Below, piece by piece: positions 33,000-44,769 of a stretch of 64,000 nt of DNA. The notes beneath the pieces are model-generated. The model was not told the origin of the DNA. It saw only the letters and a program-made list of their open reading frames with translations, and did not search any database. The DNA lies in NCBI RefSeq assembly GCF_026914185.1, contig NC_070570.1, positions 3,720,001-3,784,000 on the forward strand. The letters are read 5' to 3'. The stretch's first letter is position 1. Every line of letters starts with the position of its first letter. A program made the translations under genes and the position numbers. Origin of the DNA: Puccinia triticina. Taxonomy: Eukaryota > Basidiomycota > Pucciniomycetes > Pucciniales > Pucciniaceae.

Positions 33000-34415
33000 T
33001 ATTTTTTTTTGTGTCGTTTTGTCACTTTAGAGAAACAGGCTTACAAGGAAGGTATGGCTGGGAATCTGAGACCTGCTGGTGTGAAATTTCAGTTGGCTGA
33101 TAGATATTGTTGAAGGATTTTCAACCGGAGGCGAAGCAAGATGGAGCAGAAAGGGGAAAATTTGGCTTAGCCAAGAACAGACAAAGTCTGAAAATAGGAC
33201 CAGATACCTCACTTGAAGGGGCTTAAGTACCTTTGCAGATAAGACAGAGTGCAGGCTCAAGTGCGCACAAGGGATCAAGATGGTCAGGACTGATGGTTTC
33301 TTTTCTTCTAGTCTAAAGTTTTTTTAAATAGACTAGATACAATGTGTTTGACTTGTGGGCGCAAGTTAGAGAGACACATTATGAATGAAAAAAAAACACA
33401 GCGCTGGTTGAAAAATAGTTGCACCGACGTATGGGAGTCGTCTTCCCAAAATTTGGGAGTTGTTTTTCCAAGACCCTATTTTAAAATTCACACCAAACTC
33501 TAGAAACCACATCCAACTTTAAACCATACCTTGAGATAGAGTTCTGCCCGGGATATCTTTGTTTAACGACTCAGCGCTTGATTGGCCCCTCCCTGCCCGT
33601 CCCATGGTAGCAGAGGGCAACAGCCAATGGACATGGGCAGTGGATGATTGGGTCAAGAATGTGCTCTGATTCCAAATATGAGCTTGGATTTTCTCTAACC
33701 CAACTTCTAGACCCCCTACTGGAGGGTATTGGCTTCGGGGGTGGATTTGGCCTTGGGCCTCATCTGACATCTGTCAAGATGCACCTCATGGAAGGGATAT
33801 GAAAATTATGGAGTAAACCTTGGTCAACAAAACCAGAAAAATTGGGAAAATATCCAACCTTTCTTCAAAACACAATAGGTGTGGATTTTTGTCTGCATGT
33901 GCTTGAAAAACCTTGAATGCAAGGTTGGCCTAAGGTTTGGTGTAAAGTGTAATTTAAAGTTAAGTGCATAGCAAAACCAGAAAATTTGAGAAAAATCCAA
34001 CCATTCTGCAAAACACAGTAGTTCCGGGCTCTGATGGTCTTGCTGGTGTTAGGATTGGTTGAAATTGAGTCATATCAACAAGTTAATGGTGTTGATGTCA
34101 GCACTTTCATCTCAATTGGTAGTGTAAAAAACAGAGGGTTCTCAACTTCTCCGGCATTAGAACAATTTTTTTCAACAACATTAGACTGGATTTCCTCTTT
34201 GTTTTGGTCAATACATGACTGATCTGGATATAATTCAAGTTCCATTGGTACCAGGAGTGTTGAGATGAGCCTCGGAGGGGGCTTGAGCTGAGGGCAGAGG
34301 GCTTTGCTGGTGGGTGCCAGGGGGCTCGTCCCCGGGTGGGCCCATCTACAATCGCGGCGAGTTCCACCCACCAACGCTCTGCAATCGATCCCGGCCCAGC
34401 ATTTCTCCGGCACCG
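33000..34415. other. Gene-poor region upstream of DNA2
   Basis: Mostly AT-rich sequence without a recognised gene. A minus-strand frame at about 34,075-34,250 has coding-like composition but no known domain. GC content rises at about 34,260, and the 150 bp before 34,416 are the likely DNA2 promoter and leader. Confidence 0.4.
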
Positions 34416-37400
34416 ATGGCAGGTGCAGCCACACCGGCCCCTGCGAACGACGCCCCACCCGCAATGGAGCAATGCGCAGACCTGCTGGAGGGCATTGAAG
34501 ACTGGAGCGACTTCGAACTAGGCGAGGAAGAGTCCGAACAAGCATCCCCAGACGGACCACAGCCAGTCCCCCTCTGCCGCAACTTCGTGAAATGCCGCGT
34601 CGAAAAGGTTCCCGGCGAGGCCCAGTGGAATCCACTCAAACGGCGCATGGAGAGACGCGTCGAAGTGGCACTCAAGTCTGATGATCGCTCGGAAACAAAG
34701 ACCTTGCTGCTCTGCGATGAATGGACCGACTTACCACTGGACCAGGGTAACCCTCTCAATATTGTTTCCTTCCCCGGTTCGCCACCTATCAACTTGCAGC
34801 TCGATCCTTTGGTGTTCTCTAGGGCCGAGCCTGGACATGTACTCATCCTATTTCCTTCTCTCCTTATCAGCGCAACCGTCGTCTCGAATGCGCCCCTATG
34901 CTCCAGGAGAAGTGTGCTGAGTACCCGGCTGAAGATCAGTTCGACTGAGATCGGCGAGCCTATCGTCAGAGGGAACATCGTCCATGAAGTCATCCAGAAC
35001 TCGTTGCTACGAACTCAACAAGAAGAAGACCAAAAGATCCTCAAACTTGATCCCACACCCAGTATCTCTGACACCTGGGAGATAAGCCGCTTATCCGAAG
35101 AAGCCCGCAAGGCCTGCATCAGACACCTCAGCGACTTATTCATGATTGGCAAGACTGCCGATGAAGGCGTCAAGATGGTATCCGGCTATCTCGAGCAATT
35201 ACCTTCCTGGTCCAGCAAATACTTGATCAATCGCAAGGAGAACGGTAAAATCATTTTGAACGTCAGTCCTATCCACTCACATCAGCTGCACTTTGCGTCC
35301 TGACTCGGTTTTTTTCTTTCTCTTTTTTGTTTTCTGGTGTCTAAGAAAGACGCGGTGTTGATAGATCCGCGAAGCAATGCCAAGACGGGAGGCGACGAGC
35401 CAAGAATCGGGATCACTGGCGTGCTCGACACCGAGGAGGAGATATGGTCGCCCAAGTACGGACTCAAAGGCAAAATAGACGTCACCGTGCAAGCGCACGT
35501 CCTCGAAAACCCATCACATTCAATTAAGAACCAGCTTTTCGATCCCGCTTCGAGCCTGCAGATCTTCCCCTTGGAAATCAAGACTGGCCGGCAGCCGAGT
35601 GGGATTGAGCACATTGCACAAACTATGCTCTACACTTTGCTGCTAAGCGACCGGTACAGTGCGTTTTTCTTTTTGGTGACACGCCCCACGAGATTTCCTC
35701 ACTGAATCATTGTTGACACCTTCAGATGTCGACATCACTGCTGGACTGCTGTTCTACACTTCGTGCGACGATTTAATAAGAGTCCGAGTGGTCAAAGACG
35801 AGCTGCGGCATCTGGTGATGGCCAGGAATAGATTGGCTCGCTACATGCATTCCGAGCCCTCCTACTCGCCCGAAGCAGCCTTACCTGAGCCCACTGATCT
35901 CGAGGATCTCGGAGATTTGACTGTCCGTGAGGTGCCTCCCGGAGACCACATCCTCCCCGAACCGATTGACAACGACCGAGCATGCTGCAGATGTTTTGAA
36001 GTTGAGGGCTGTATGCTTTATCGTAAAGTACAGATCCCTCCCTTTATTCCCACTTTTTTTCCTCTTCCCTGTGCCTTACGCCTTGCTTATTTATGGTACG
36101 TTTTTTCAGGCGGTTGAACAAGTCGATTTGCTCCCACCTCAAAAAGGTATCGATCGCCTCCGAGAGCTCTACGAGCGCAAGACGTATCATCTGACGCCTG
36201 TCCACACGGAATTCTTTCGGCGATGGGAGGCGTTGGTTTCGCATGAGGAGAAAGAACTTGGGAAGTTGAAGAAACAGATTTGGACGATGACTGCGGACGA
36301 GAGAGAGCGGACAGGAAATGCCTTAGCCAACATGGTGATCGATTACTCGTTTGACATGAACGATGGGTCGTATGACCCCACATCAATGACCAAGATTCAT
36401 CGACACACCTACCGTCTCCAGCGTTTCCAGACTGCACCCGACTCGACCCCGGATGATGAAAAGGCCTCCCTCTTGTTCGGACACATGAGCAAACACGACC
36501 CGATCGTCGTCTCGATCGAAGGCAAGAAGCTGGCCATCGCCCGGGGCTTCATCCTTGACCTGACTCCGAGAAGCATGACGGTTGGCTTGGATCATCGATT
36601 GGAAGAGATCGATCCGCTCCCCGTTGGCACCAATCTCACCGCCTTCCTCACTCAATATGCTGCCACACAACCCCGTCGTTCCTCAAGATCCCTCGTTCGG
36701 TATCGGGTCGACAAAGATGAATTGCTGGCCGGCATGGGCAAAATTCGCGACAATCTGGCCCAGCTTTTCTTGGAAAACGGCCACAGTCGGCTGCGCGAAT
36801 TGGTAGTGGATTTGAGAAAACCGAGATTCGAGGCTTCGCGTCTTGAAAGCCTGACAGAGAATAATCGTGCGGCTCATCTGAATCGAGAGCAGATTGGCGT
36901 ACTCGACAAAGTCCTAACTGCGCAAGACTATGCACTAGTTTTAGGTATGCCAGGTACTGGCAAGACGACGACGATTGCTGAGCTGATTAAAACCTTAATT
37001 GGAAGGGGTAAGACGGTCTTGTTGACGTCCTACACGCATTCAGCAGTAGACAATATCCTCTCGAAGCTCGTTGACTCGAAGATCGATATGCTCAGGCTCG
37101 GCAACGTCGACAAAGTTTCTAGTGCACTGCGTCGGTTCACGCTGCATGAATCCGACCCAGCTCAGTCCATGGAGGCCTTCGAGATGAAGCTGATGTCCCC
37201 TCCACTAGTGGCGACCACCAGTCTCTCGATCAACCATCCACTCTTCAACCGCCGCACTTTTGACTACTGCATCGTTGACGAGGCCTCCCAGGTCACCCTG
37301 CCGACGTGTCTCGGCCCGCTGCGTTACGCAAACGTCTTCGTCTTGGTCGGCGACCACTACCAACTGCCTCCATTGGTCAAAAACCACAAGGCCAAGGCGG

Positions 37401-38471
37401 GCGGCCTGGAGACCTCGCTGTTCAAGCTTCTCACGGAGGCGCATCCGGATGCGGTGGCCTCGCTGACGATGCAGTATCGGATGAACGAGGACATTATGAG
37501 TCTCAGTAACGCTCTTATCTACGAAGGTCGGCTGTGTTCTGCCGACCCAAGCATGTCCGACTTGGGGCTCGAGATCCCCTTAGGACTGCTCACCGATTCA
37601 TTCCATACGGACGATCCTGTGGGATGCCATGATGGCTGTTGGCTATCTGATATCATGCAACCCGCGAGAAAGGTCGTGTTTGCTAATACAGACCTGTTGC
37701 ATGAGAAAGAGTCTAAGACGGGAAACCAGCTACAAAACGAAGCAGAGGCGTATTTAGCCCTCCAGGTAAACCATCCAGTCTTGACTTCTTTCCCCCCTCT
37801 CTGTTGCTGCTTGCGGGGCTGACCGAGCTTTGATGATGGACACACAGCTCGTCAATGCGTTTGTCGAACGAGGCGTTCCAGCATCAGAGATCGGGATCAT
37901 TGCGCCCTACCGCCAACAGATCAAGCTGCTGACGTCGCTCTCCCAAGCCCACCCGGAGCTCGAGATCCTGACGGCAGACAAGTCGCAAGGCCGGGACAAA
38001 GCGTGCATCATCATGAGCATGGTGCGGAACAATGCCGAGGAGGAGGTCGGCGAGTTGCTCAAGGATTGGCGCCGGATCAACGTCTGTCTCACCCGTGCCA
38101 AGCGCAAACTCGTCCTCTTCGGCTCCAAGCAAACGCTCAGACACTCGCAGGTCCTGAACGACTTCTTCACGTTCATCGACCAACGGGGGTGGATATATGA
38201 CCTGCAGCCCGACGCCATGACTGCCCACAAGTCGCTCGGCTCGTTCAAGTCCTCCGCCCCCATCGACACACACCCCCCTCCTACTACATCGGCTCTCGCC
38301 CCTAGCCATCCGCCAGAATCTCCCCCTTCGTCAACCGCTTCTAAACGCCCCGCCGATCACTTCTCTCCCCCTAAAACTCTCACTAAAAAAGTTAATCTCC
38401 CCGTCCCACTTCCGAAGTTCGGCGTCTTGCGCGACGTCACTCTTGATTTTGTTGGCGACCCTAATACTTGA
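34416..38471 (+). CDS. DNA2: DNA replication ATP-dependent nuclease/helicase DNA2
   Basis: Exons 34416-35261, 35346-35658, 35726-36027, 36110-37765 and 37848-38471 (introns 67-84 bp, all in phase) give 1,246 residues, near the usual fungal length. The N-terminal half is the PD-(D/E)XK nuclease of Dna2: ISATVVSNAPLCSRR with the first cluster Cys (about 162), GNIVHEVIQ, EIWSPKYGLKGKIDVT (Asp about 327), FPLEIKTGR (Glu about 359, Lys about 361) and CCRCFEVEGC (about 473-482), the iron-sulphur cysteines. The C-terminal half is a superfamily 1 helicase: GMPGTGKTTTIAELI (Walker A, about 766), VDEASQ (about 877), VGDHYQLPPL, TADKSQGRDK and CLTRAKRKLVLFGS. Dna2 trims Okazaki flaps and resects DNA ends in the nucleus and mitochondria. 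All catalytic motifs are intact. The last about 75 residues are a Pro/Ser/Thr-rich tail. Confidence 0.93.
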
Positions 38472-39502
38472 TTCTTCTCCTCCATACCGTGAAAAGTTGC
38501 GTATAGAACCCTGCCTTCTTTTTTCCCTCTTTTCTCTTGTTTTTCGAGTGCCCATACTTCTCTTGTAAGGATTCACGTCACCCGGCCTTTGTTGTTCCAA
38601 GTGATAGTTAGCATAGACTTGTAGATTGTGTCCTTTGAATGACTATCCAATTAGGACGCTTGTCAAAAAATGTGCAAACTTGGTTTCTAATTTAATCTGA
38701 ATGCCCATTCTTTGATATCTTTTTTTCGATCATTCCTTTCTTCCTTCTTGTTTTCCTTTGCTTGGAAAAAAGAGGGAGGAGGAAGTCTTGTTGTTTCATA
38801 TTTTAATGATTATATTACTATTGATAAATGCGTGGCCGTTAAACTTTAAAATTTAATCACGAAAAAGGAAAACAAAAAAGGGGGTAAAGAGAGAGAGAGA
38901 GAGATAGGTGGGTGGATGAATCAGGTGAAGGAATGGATGCGTTGTGTGGGTGTTGGGGATCGAATCTCGTCAATGTTTTCTTGTTAAAGAAAGATGTGGG
39001 CATAAAGTGACATCATCTGGGACTAGGAGGATCGTAAAATTGAGTTCTTTCAAGACTCAAGTCATCGTACTAAACATCTGACAAGGGTTGCATTGGGCAG
39101 ACGTTAGTGTCGAGAATGCGTCCGGGAAGAAGAGTAGAGATAACTCACAAGTAGATGTGTAAGCAAGTCAGACAACAGAAACTATCGGAACTGACGGCGA
39201 TTCGGGTATGAGGATGACCACAAGCGGCCTCTGATCTGTCTGGGAGCTGACAGGATGCCGAGAGTGCCTCGATGCCGTCTGCATGGCTCGGTTACGCCGT
39301 CGGGTCATTCGACCCACCCGGATCTGAGAGTCCAACGCCGAGACGGGAAGCCGTGGATGTTGCGAGCAATGATAGCCCTATCGACAAGGATGTGGCCCTA
39401 GCGTAGCCCAATGGGAGTCCGAAACTCCGCTGGAGAGTATGGACGTCATGGATGCTATCGGTAAGCTGTAGCATGGACGCAAGTGGGGCGCGCTTTGACA
39501 CT
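38472..39502. other. Intergenic region between convergent genes
   Basis: 3' flanks of DNA2 and of the membrane-protein gene. A GA-dinucleotide tract lies at about 38,890-38,905. No gene recognised. Confidence 0.5.
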
Positions 39503-40411
39503 TCATCCGACGGCGAGCTGGCTTTGGAAGTCGAGCCATAGCTCGGACACTGAGCCGAGCCGGAGCCGGGGCTCTTCCTCGTGAGCCGAGGCAGGACTGT
39601 GCAGGATCTCGTCCCAGCTGGAGGGCAGACTGTTGCTGCGGGAGCTCCTCGAGTTCAAGGGGCTTTGATCCCAAAGACAAGCGACAGGGGAAGAAACAGG
39701 AGTGAGTTCGGGCTGTGGACAACGATGATGGTGGGACAGGGCAGACAAGACTGACCTTGAAAGCTGGTCGAACCATGCTATCGTGCGCTTGGGCGGGCCC
39801 TTCGGGGAGGGCGAGTCATTGACACCGACGATCGTCTGGCTGGACGGCTCGGCCGCCGTCTTTCCGCTCGAGAGATCAGTCTCTCGACGGCCAGAGAGGT
39901 TAAGCGTGAGCCGGTGAGATTCGAGAGAGCGGGCACGACTGGACCGGTTGGTCGCGAGTGGTGGCAGCTGGAAGGGGCTTCTGACGACGACGTAGGTGGA
40001 GTCGCTGGGCAGAAGCCTCGTCGGACGCGAGATTGTGTCTTTGAAATCTTGGTGATCCGGTTTGGGGCGTTCAACGGATATCTTCGACCAACGGAGGATG
40101 CCAGGACGACGGAGCGCAGCCAACGAGGGCCTTTTATCTTGCTGGATCGGCGCCGGTTTCTCGGATATGATGGTGTTGGGGCCCGCTTCCAGGTCTCTCT
40201 CGTCTGGTCCCGATTTGTCCTCCGGTGGTTTAGGATCGATAGGCTTCGGCTGAGCAGGCTGTTGGGGACGCTTGTCGAGATAAGATTGCAGACAGGAAAT
40301 CATATAGGCAAGAAGGAAGCCGCCGATGATCATGCCCAGTATGACAGCGAAGACGCCAAATGAGCTCACTGTTCGGTGTCCATTCTCAGTGACAGAATCC
40401 GGAGAGGACAT
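39503..40411 (-). CDS. Single-pass membrane protein, function unknown
   Basis: 302 residues. After about 16 polar residues comes one long hydrophobic segment (SSFGVFAVILGMIIGGFLLA, continuing to about residue 40), with no cleavable signal features, so probably a signal-anchor. A long hydrophilic Pro/Ser/Arg-rich region follows (about 45-302), basic overall with acidic clusters near the end, and likely disordered. I recognise no family. A possible in-frame intron (GTCAGT donor after ...DQLS, CAAAG acceptor) lies near 39,660-39,755; splicing it would keep the frame, so two isoforms or a shorter protein are possible. It converges on DNA2 with about 1 kb between stop codons. Confidence 0.65.
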   Translation of the reverse strand: MSSPDSVTENGHRTVSSFGVFAVILGMIIGGFLLAYMISCLQSYLDKRPQQPAQPKPIDPKPPEDKSGPDERDLEAGPNTIISEKPAPIQQDKRPSLAALRRPGILRWSKISVERPKPDHQDFKDTISRPTRLLPSDSTYVVVRSPFQLPPLATNRSSRARSLESHRLTLNLSGRRETDLSSGKTAAEPSSQTIVGVNDSPSPKGPPKRTIAWFDQLSRSVLSALSHHHRCPQPELTPVSSPVACLWDQSPLNSRSSRSNSLPSSWDEILHSPASAHEEEPRLRLGSVSELWLDFQSQLAVG

Positions 40412-43352
40412 TTACAGCCAATCGCTTGTTTCTTTCTTGTCGGCAGAAACTGGTGGTTGATAGATATTCGCAAGCAAATTTAATGTATCTGTCTATTATG
40501 AGGTTCTCTGCGCCAGTCGATACAGCTGGTTCATTGATTTACTCGAGGTAGACCAGGCAGAGAAATCTGGTAAGCTGAATAATACTTTCTGTACAAGCTT
40601 ATGATCTCGCCGGGGAGTGTCCGCAGGAGGCGCGGTTCCGGGTCTGAGGAGTTGATGAAGGCTAATGTGATGTAAAAGAGGGTAAGTTTTGTATGGGCGA
40701 GTAGAGGAGCACTAGGCTTAAGGTATAGAGAGAGTTCCAAGTGCTCCTCCTTGTGGTCGGTCGAGCTGATTTATGTTTGCTTCGTCGAGCCTTTGGACAG
40801 AAGCTTTGTGCCTCCAAAGGGATGTGTTTCAAGAGTCGATTGATGATGCGGTGTCGACGACGCTTGATCTCCCCAGCACAACTTGTTTGACCGACGGCCT
40901 TGATGTATGGTTAGCTCCAACGATTAATTATGGGCGAGGAAAACGGGGTTTTTTTCTTCTTGTTGCTGTTGCCGAAGAATACTGTCGGTGTCGAAGGTTT
41001 TACTGGAGTGGACCGTGTGGTTAGTTGATGATATGTGGTCAAAGGAAGTGAAGGAGTGTAGATCTATCTAATGAAAGTGATGAAAGCTCTTCGAAATATA
41101 TCTATGTGTGTATCTATCAGCTGATCTATCGTTGATACAAAGATACCGCTGAATGTTGGATGTGGAACAAGAAGGAACAATGCCAACAGGAAAGTGCGAT
41201 TCGCGAATATGTAAGCTGAGTTGAAGGATGGAGCCAACGAATGACGAGACAAGCGTAGGAAATTGCTACAAAGGGCCCTTGTTGCACGAGTTGCCAGTAT
41301 GACACCTTGTTTTTGCTCCACGTACGTAGGTTGTACTAGAGAGATACCCTAGCACAACCAAGGGTCGTTAGTATTTACATCAACTTGGAGCGAAGGCTCG
41401 CTCTGCCTGAAGGCTCTTCTCAGCGACAAGGCGTGCACAAGGGAGAAAGTCGGGTCGTCGAGTTTGGTCGATAATGGCGTGGTATACGGATAAAGGTTGG
41501 AGGAGACAGCAACGGTTCACATACAACCGACGACGCCATCTCCCAGTGAGGCTTCTGAAGATCCACAAACAAGCCTGATCGGGAACCTCTCGGCCGTTGC
41601 TGGGGATATGTATCCTCTGCAACTCCTGATTCCGGGCACCAACAGCAGGAGGGTTGCCAGCGGGCGAGCGGGTCGGGGCTGCTCATGCTGACCTCTCCAC
41701 GTTCCACCCTTTTCGTCGCGCCGAAGAATATTGAACCCGATGAAATTCCGGGTGGGCCGGACGTGTCGCGCTGGCCTGGTGCGATGCTAGCAGGAAGGGA
41801 TCAAACCTCAGCCACTTCCTTGCCACTCACTCAAAGGGCTACGATGTTACATCGGAGTGAGCGAGAGCCACTGAGAGCATGGCCTCGCATGCCCGAGCCA
41901 TGGAGGGCCCCGAGCTAGTCGGACGACACCTGGCTAAATGTGATTGATGCCTGCAGTCTCGACCTTCCTCGGATTACCAGTCGCATATAGGGTGAAAGGA
42001 ATACTCAGCGCGGCTAAGTCTGCGAGAAAGAAGGCTTCGCTGGCCCTTCATCCGGCAACACGGTTGAGCCGTTGCGTGCCGCTTGCTCGCTTCTCCAAAG
42101 CCTTTGAGCTTGGCAGGGACGGATCGGCGTCAGACGAGATGTGTCAATTCGACCCCGGTGAAGAAGAGATGTTTGGACACGGCGGTCTGGTCAATGGTCC
42201 CCAGCGGTCGGCGCAATGCGAAAAAGTCCTCCGCTCGGGGAGGAAGTTAGGGCTCACACAGAACCGCCCGACCGGTCTTGGAGCGTCCCGGGCGCAACGA
42301 CAGCGGACCCGGAGCAGAACAAGAACTTGCCGGACAGCACTGCCACCTGCCGCCAGCGACCGAACTGGCTCGCTCGGGTGCCGAATGGAGATCGAAGGAC
42401 ACAACTTGCATGTCTCAGCACCAACATATTCCAGACGGAAGCCTGGCTTGGCCCCTTGGGCCAAACTGCCAAGGGCCTTGGCAGTCCCACTTGCCCACCA
42501 GTGCTCTCATATCGGTATGTACGCTCTTGGTCAACTTAAAACAACAACGCGGCCCCGCGAGGAAAGAATGGGGAATTTGGGGATTCTCAAAACGACAAAG
42601 ACAAAGCTTGGCAGCTCTGTAAGCATGTGCAGCATACATCAGATCTGATTGATCCTCACACGGGGCCGATCGAAAGTGTTTTTCGGAAATGAAAAGGAGT
42701 GGTGGCTTCCGTACGATTTGTACACCGATGCAAGCTTGAATCTAGGAAGCACAGCTCGGCGTAAGAAGCCCGTCGATTATTGACGATGCTCCCCGGTGAT
42801 CCAAAGTTATTCCAAACCAAAGTAAGACTACGGCGCGCCAAGGGTTTTGGCTGGTTTTGGACATCAACTTTCGTTTTGGACATTGCGTTTCAGCTTTCAC
42901 CCAAGCCCAACCGCGGCATCTTCGGATGCGGAGGGTGAAACACAACATCCAAACCAACCGAATGGTATTTATCAAAAAACTCTTGGCCTGATACCCGGTT
43001 GGTGTTGCTTTTGCAAAGGAAGATTCTAAAGGAAGCTGTTAGACATCCATACACCGAAATCTGAACTTGCGTCACGTTCCAAGAATTAATACACATGAGT
43101 GAAGCATTCCTATCGATAAGCCAAGAACCAGAAGCAGAAGTATGGAATGTTTCTAATCATGGGTCTATGAAGCTCGTTGAGAGCAATGCTGAGCCATGAT
43201 GTTCTTTCTCTGTGGCACATAAAATAAGCTGCTCGTCCAACCCAGCAGCTCTCAAACATCAGCCAAACTCCTCTCCATCTCATACCCAGACTAGAACCTC
43301 TATATCACCGACGTTCCCCACAACAAAACACTCAACCAAATAAGCGCACGAG
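40412..43352. other. Long intergenic region, upstream of a secreted-protein gene
   Basis: I see no gene I can support. The GC-rich part (41,500-42,650) has several overlapping frames on both strands, none with a domain or splice model. A TATA-like ATAAAATAA lies at 43,219-43,227, about 130 bp before the next ATG. Confidence 0.45.
43219..43227 (+). promoter_or_regulatory. TATA-like element of the 43,353 gene
   Basis: ATAAAATAA lies 126-134 bp upstream of the ATG, a spacing similar to that of the TATA box before the 2,406 gene. A leader rich in CTC, CCA and AAC follows, as is common in fungal 5' UTRs. Confidence 0.35.
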
Positions 43353-43685
43353 ATGAAGTGTCTGTTTAGCCTTATCCTCTTCGGGGCAATTTTCCAGCTC
43401 AACTTAGCCGCTCCAGCGCTCTTGAACTTGGGCGAGAAACCATTTTCACCGGTGCCGTTTTTGCCTGCAATCGTGGCTGTCAAAAAGGTCGTCACTGCAA
43501 TGGAAGACATTCCCAAATTCTTTTCCCAGACTGAAAGAGTTCCAATCCTCCTTGAGAAATCGTCTACCGAAATCTCGCCCGTCGGCAGCGTGGCCGTCCT
43601 CAGAGGTCACCCTAGCGCCTCGATTCAGGGATCCGAAGTCCTTCATACGGCCCAGCCCGCCAAAGTCGCTAAAGCTGCCGAATAA
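43353..43685 (+). CDS. Small secreted protein, candidate effector or surface protein
   Basis: An intronless frame of 110 residues. Residues 1 to about 19 form a strong signal peptide (MKCLFSLILFGAIFQLNLAA) with a likely Ala-x-Ala cleavage. The mature chain has about 90 residues, no cysteine, a Pro/Val-rich start (FSPVPFLPAIVAVKKV) and an Ala/Lys-rich C-terminus. No family recognised. Candidate effectors in rusts are often this small and unrelated to other proteins, but the missing cysteines make that label weaker. The start is the first ATG downstream of a TATA-like box and begins the signal peptide. Confidence 0.7.
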   Translation: MKCLFSLILFGAIFQLNLAAPALLNLGEKPFSPVPFLPAIVAVKKVVTAMEDIPKFFSQTERVPILLEKSSTEISPVGSVAVLRGHPSASIQGSEVLHTAQPAKVAKAAE

Positions 43686-44769
43686 TCTCTGTTCGCTTAA
43701 GCATTAAGAGGGGACGTGTAGGTTGCTTTTCCCTAAACTTTAAATCCCTGGGTTTCTGCAAACTTTCTCTAAAATGCACCTTGATTCTTTTTCTTCGCAT
43801 CCATTTAATCACTGAAGACACATAGGTAGAAAACGATACAAAACGTTGGACGCCCTTTGCAACTGGAATATTCGACTTCGTCTTTCGCAACACACCCTCC
43901 AATCAATCCAGCGCTCTCCAAGATACCTTTAAAGCCGTATCTACTGTACAATCCCCTTGACTTCACAAACACAAAAAATGTCTCCTAAAAATACTTTATT
44001 TCTGCCATCCTTTAATCATAACGAGGAAGAAAATTTCGAACTAAAAACAAGAGATTATCACTATCACCGGTCAGAAAATAGATATAGTGATGCTAGTTGA
44101 CTGAAAAGTGGTGATTGTTTTCCACTTCTACTGGCTCAATGTATTTTCTGGATACTATTATAACAATGGGAAGGGAGTTGGAGCAACGATGTGACACTGC
44201 GCCAATGGACACCTAGCGACTGCTTAGCGGCGGGCTTTTAGGGCCACTAGGCTGCGCCACAGTGTATTTAACGGGCATACGCTGGTACGCAGGCCGCAGC
44301 ATTGGTAGTGTTGGTGGCAAAATGATGTGCTATGCTGCGGTAACGGCAGGCAACACCTCACTTAGACTAGCTGGCCAGGTTATGGGTTGAGGCAGAAAGA
44401 AGCAAAGAAGGGACAGGAAAGTGGAGCTGCAGATTGTGATGGAAACAACAAGGTAAAGGATTTGTGGCCAATTACAATCAATAATCCCAAGTGCAAGATC
44501 CTGGAGTTGTTGGCTTGCGGGATACGACAGCCTAACTGCAAACTCCACGTTCTTAATGGAATTATTAGATGAGGAAAGAAGGAAAACTGTCGACAACAAG
44601 TAGCCCAATCCACACATAAGCAAAGGAGAAAGATACATACCTGATTGTCGGGCTTTTCTTGTCATGGTGTGTCCGGGGGTCACCTCTCCGAGTCCGGGTG
44701 GCCCCGGGGGCGTTGAGAATGACCCAATCGGGATGTTGTGGAATCGGTGCAGCGCGAAGTCCGTCGGCC
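43686..44769. other. Intergenic, possible decayed repeat
   Basis: A stretch at about 44,190-44,340 is rich in GCGCC/CTAGCG/GGCGC words reminiscent of the foldback insert near 24,600. No bounded element or gene could be defined. Confidence 0.35.

Larger units (their letters stand above)
30330..33000 (+). repeat. Unknown dispersed repeat, copy B, carrying two insertions
   Basis: Homologous to copy A at 24,210-25,040 in opposite orientation. Two elements interrupt it at 30,399-31,487 and 31,680-32,657; copy A supplies an empty site for both. The segment at 31,504-31,635 reads IPHAAGGPTDF and LPVSPQ like copy A, but neither copy has a long intact frame. Low-complexity CT tracts occur near 32,925-32,960. 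Confidence 0.6.

Noticed and set aside
33519..33770. 83-codon minus-strand frame upstream of DNA2
   Set aside because: Composition and lack of any motif suggest a chance frame.
34746..34798. Possible 53-bp GTAACC..TTGCAG intron in DNA2 exon 1
   Set aside because: Splicing would shift the frame into an early stop, while the unspliced frame continues into the conserved ISATVV..CSRR block.
41497..42648. Overlapping frames of 100-230 codons in intergenic DNA
   Set aside because: No domain, no splice model, low-complexity Arg/Pro/Ser translations on both strands.
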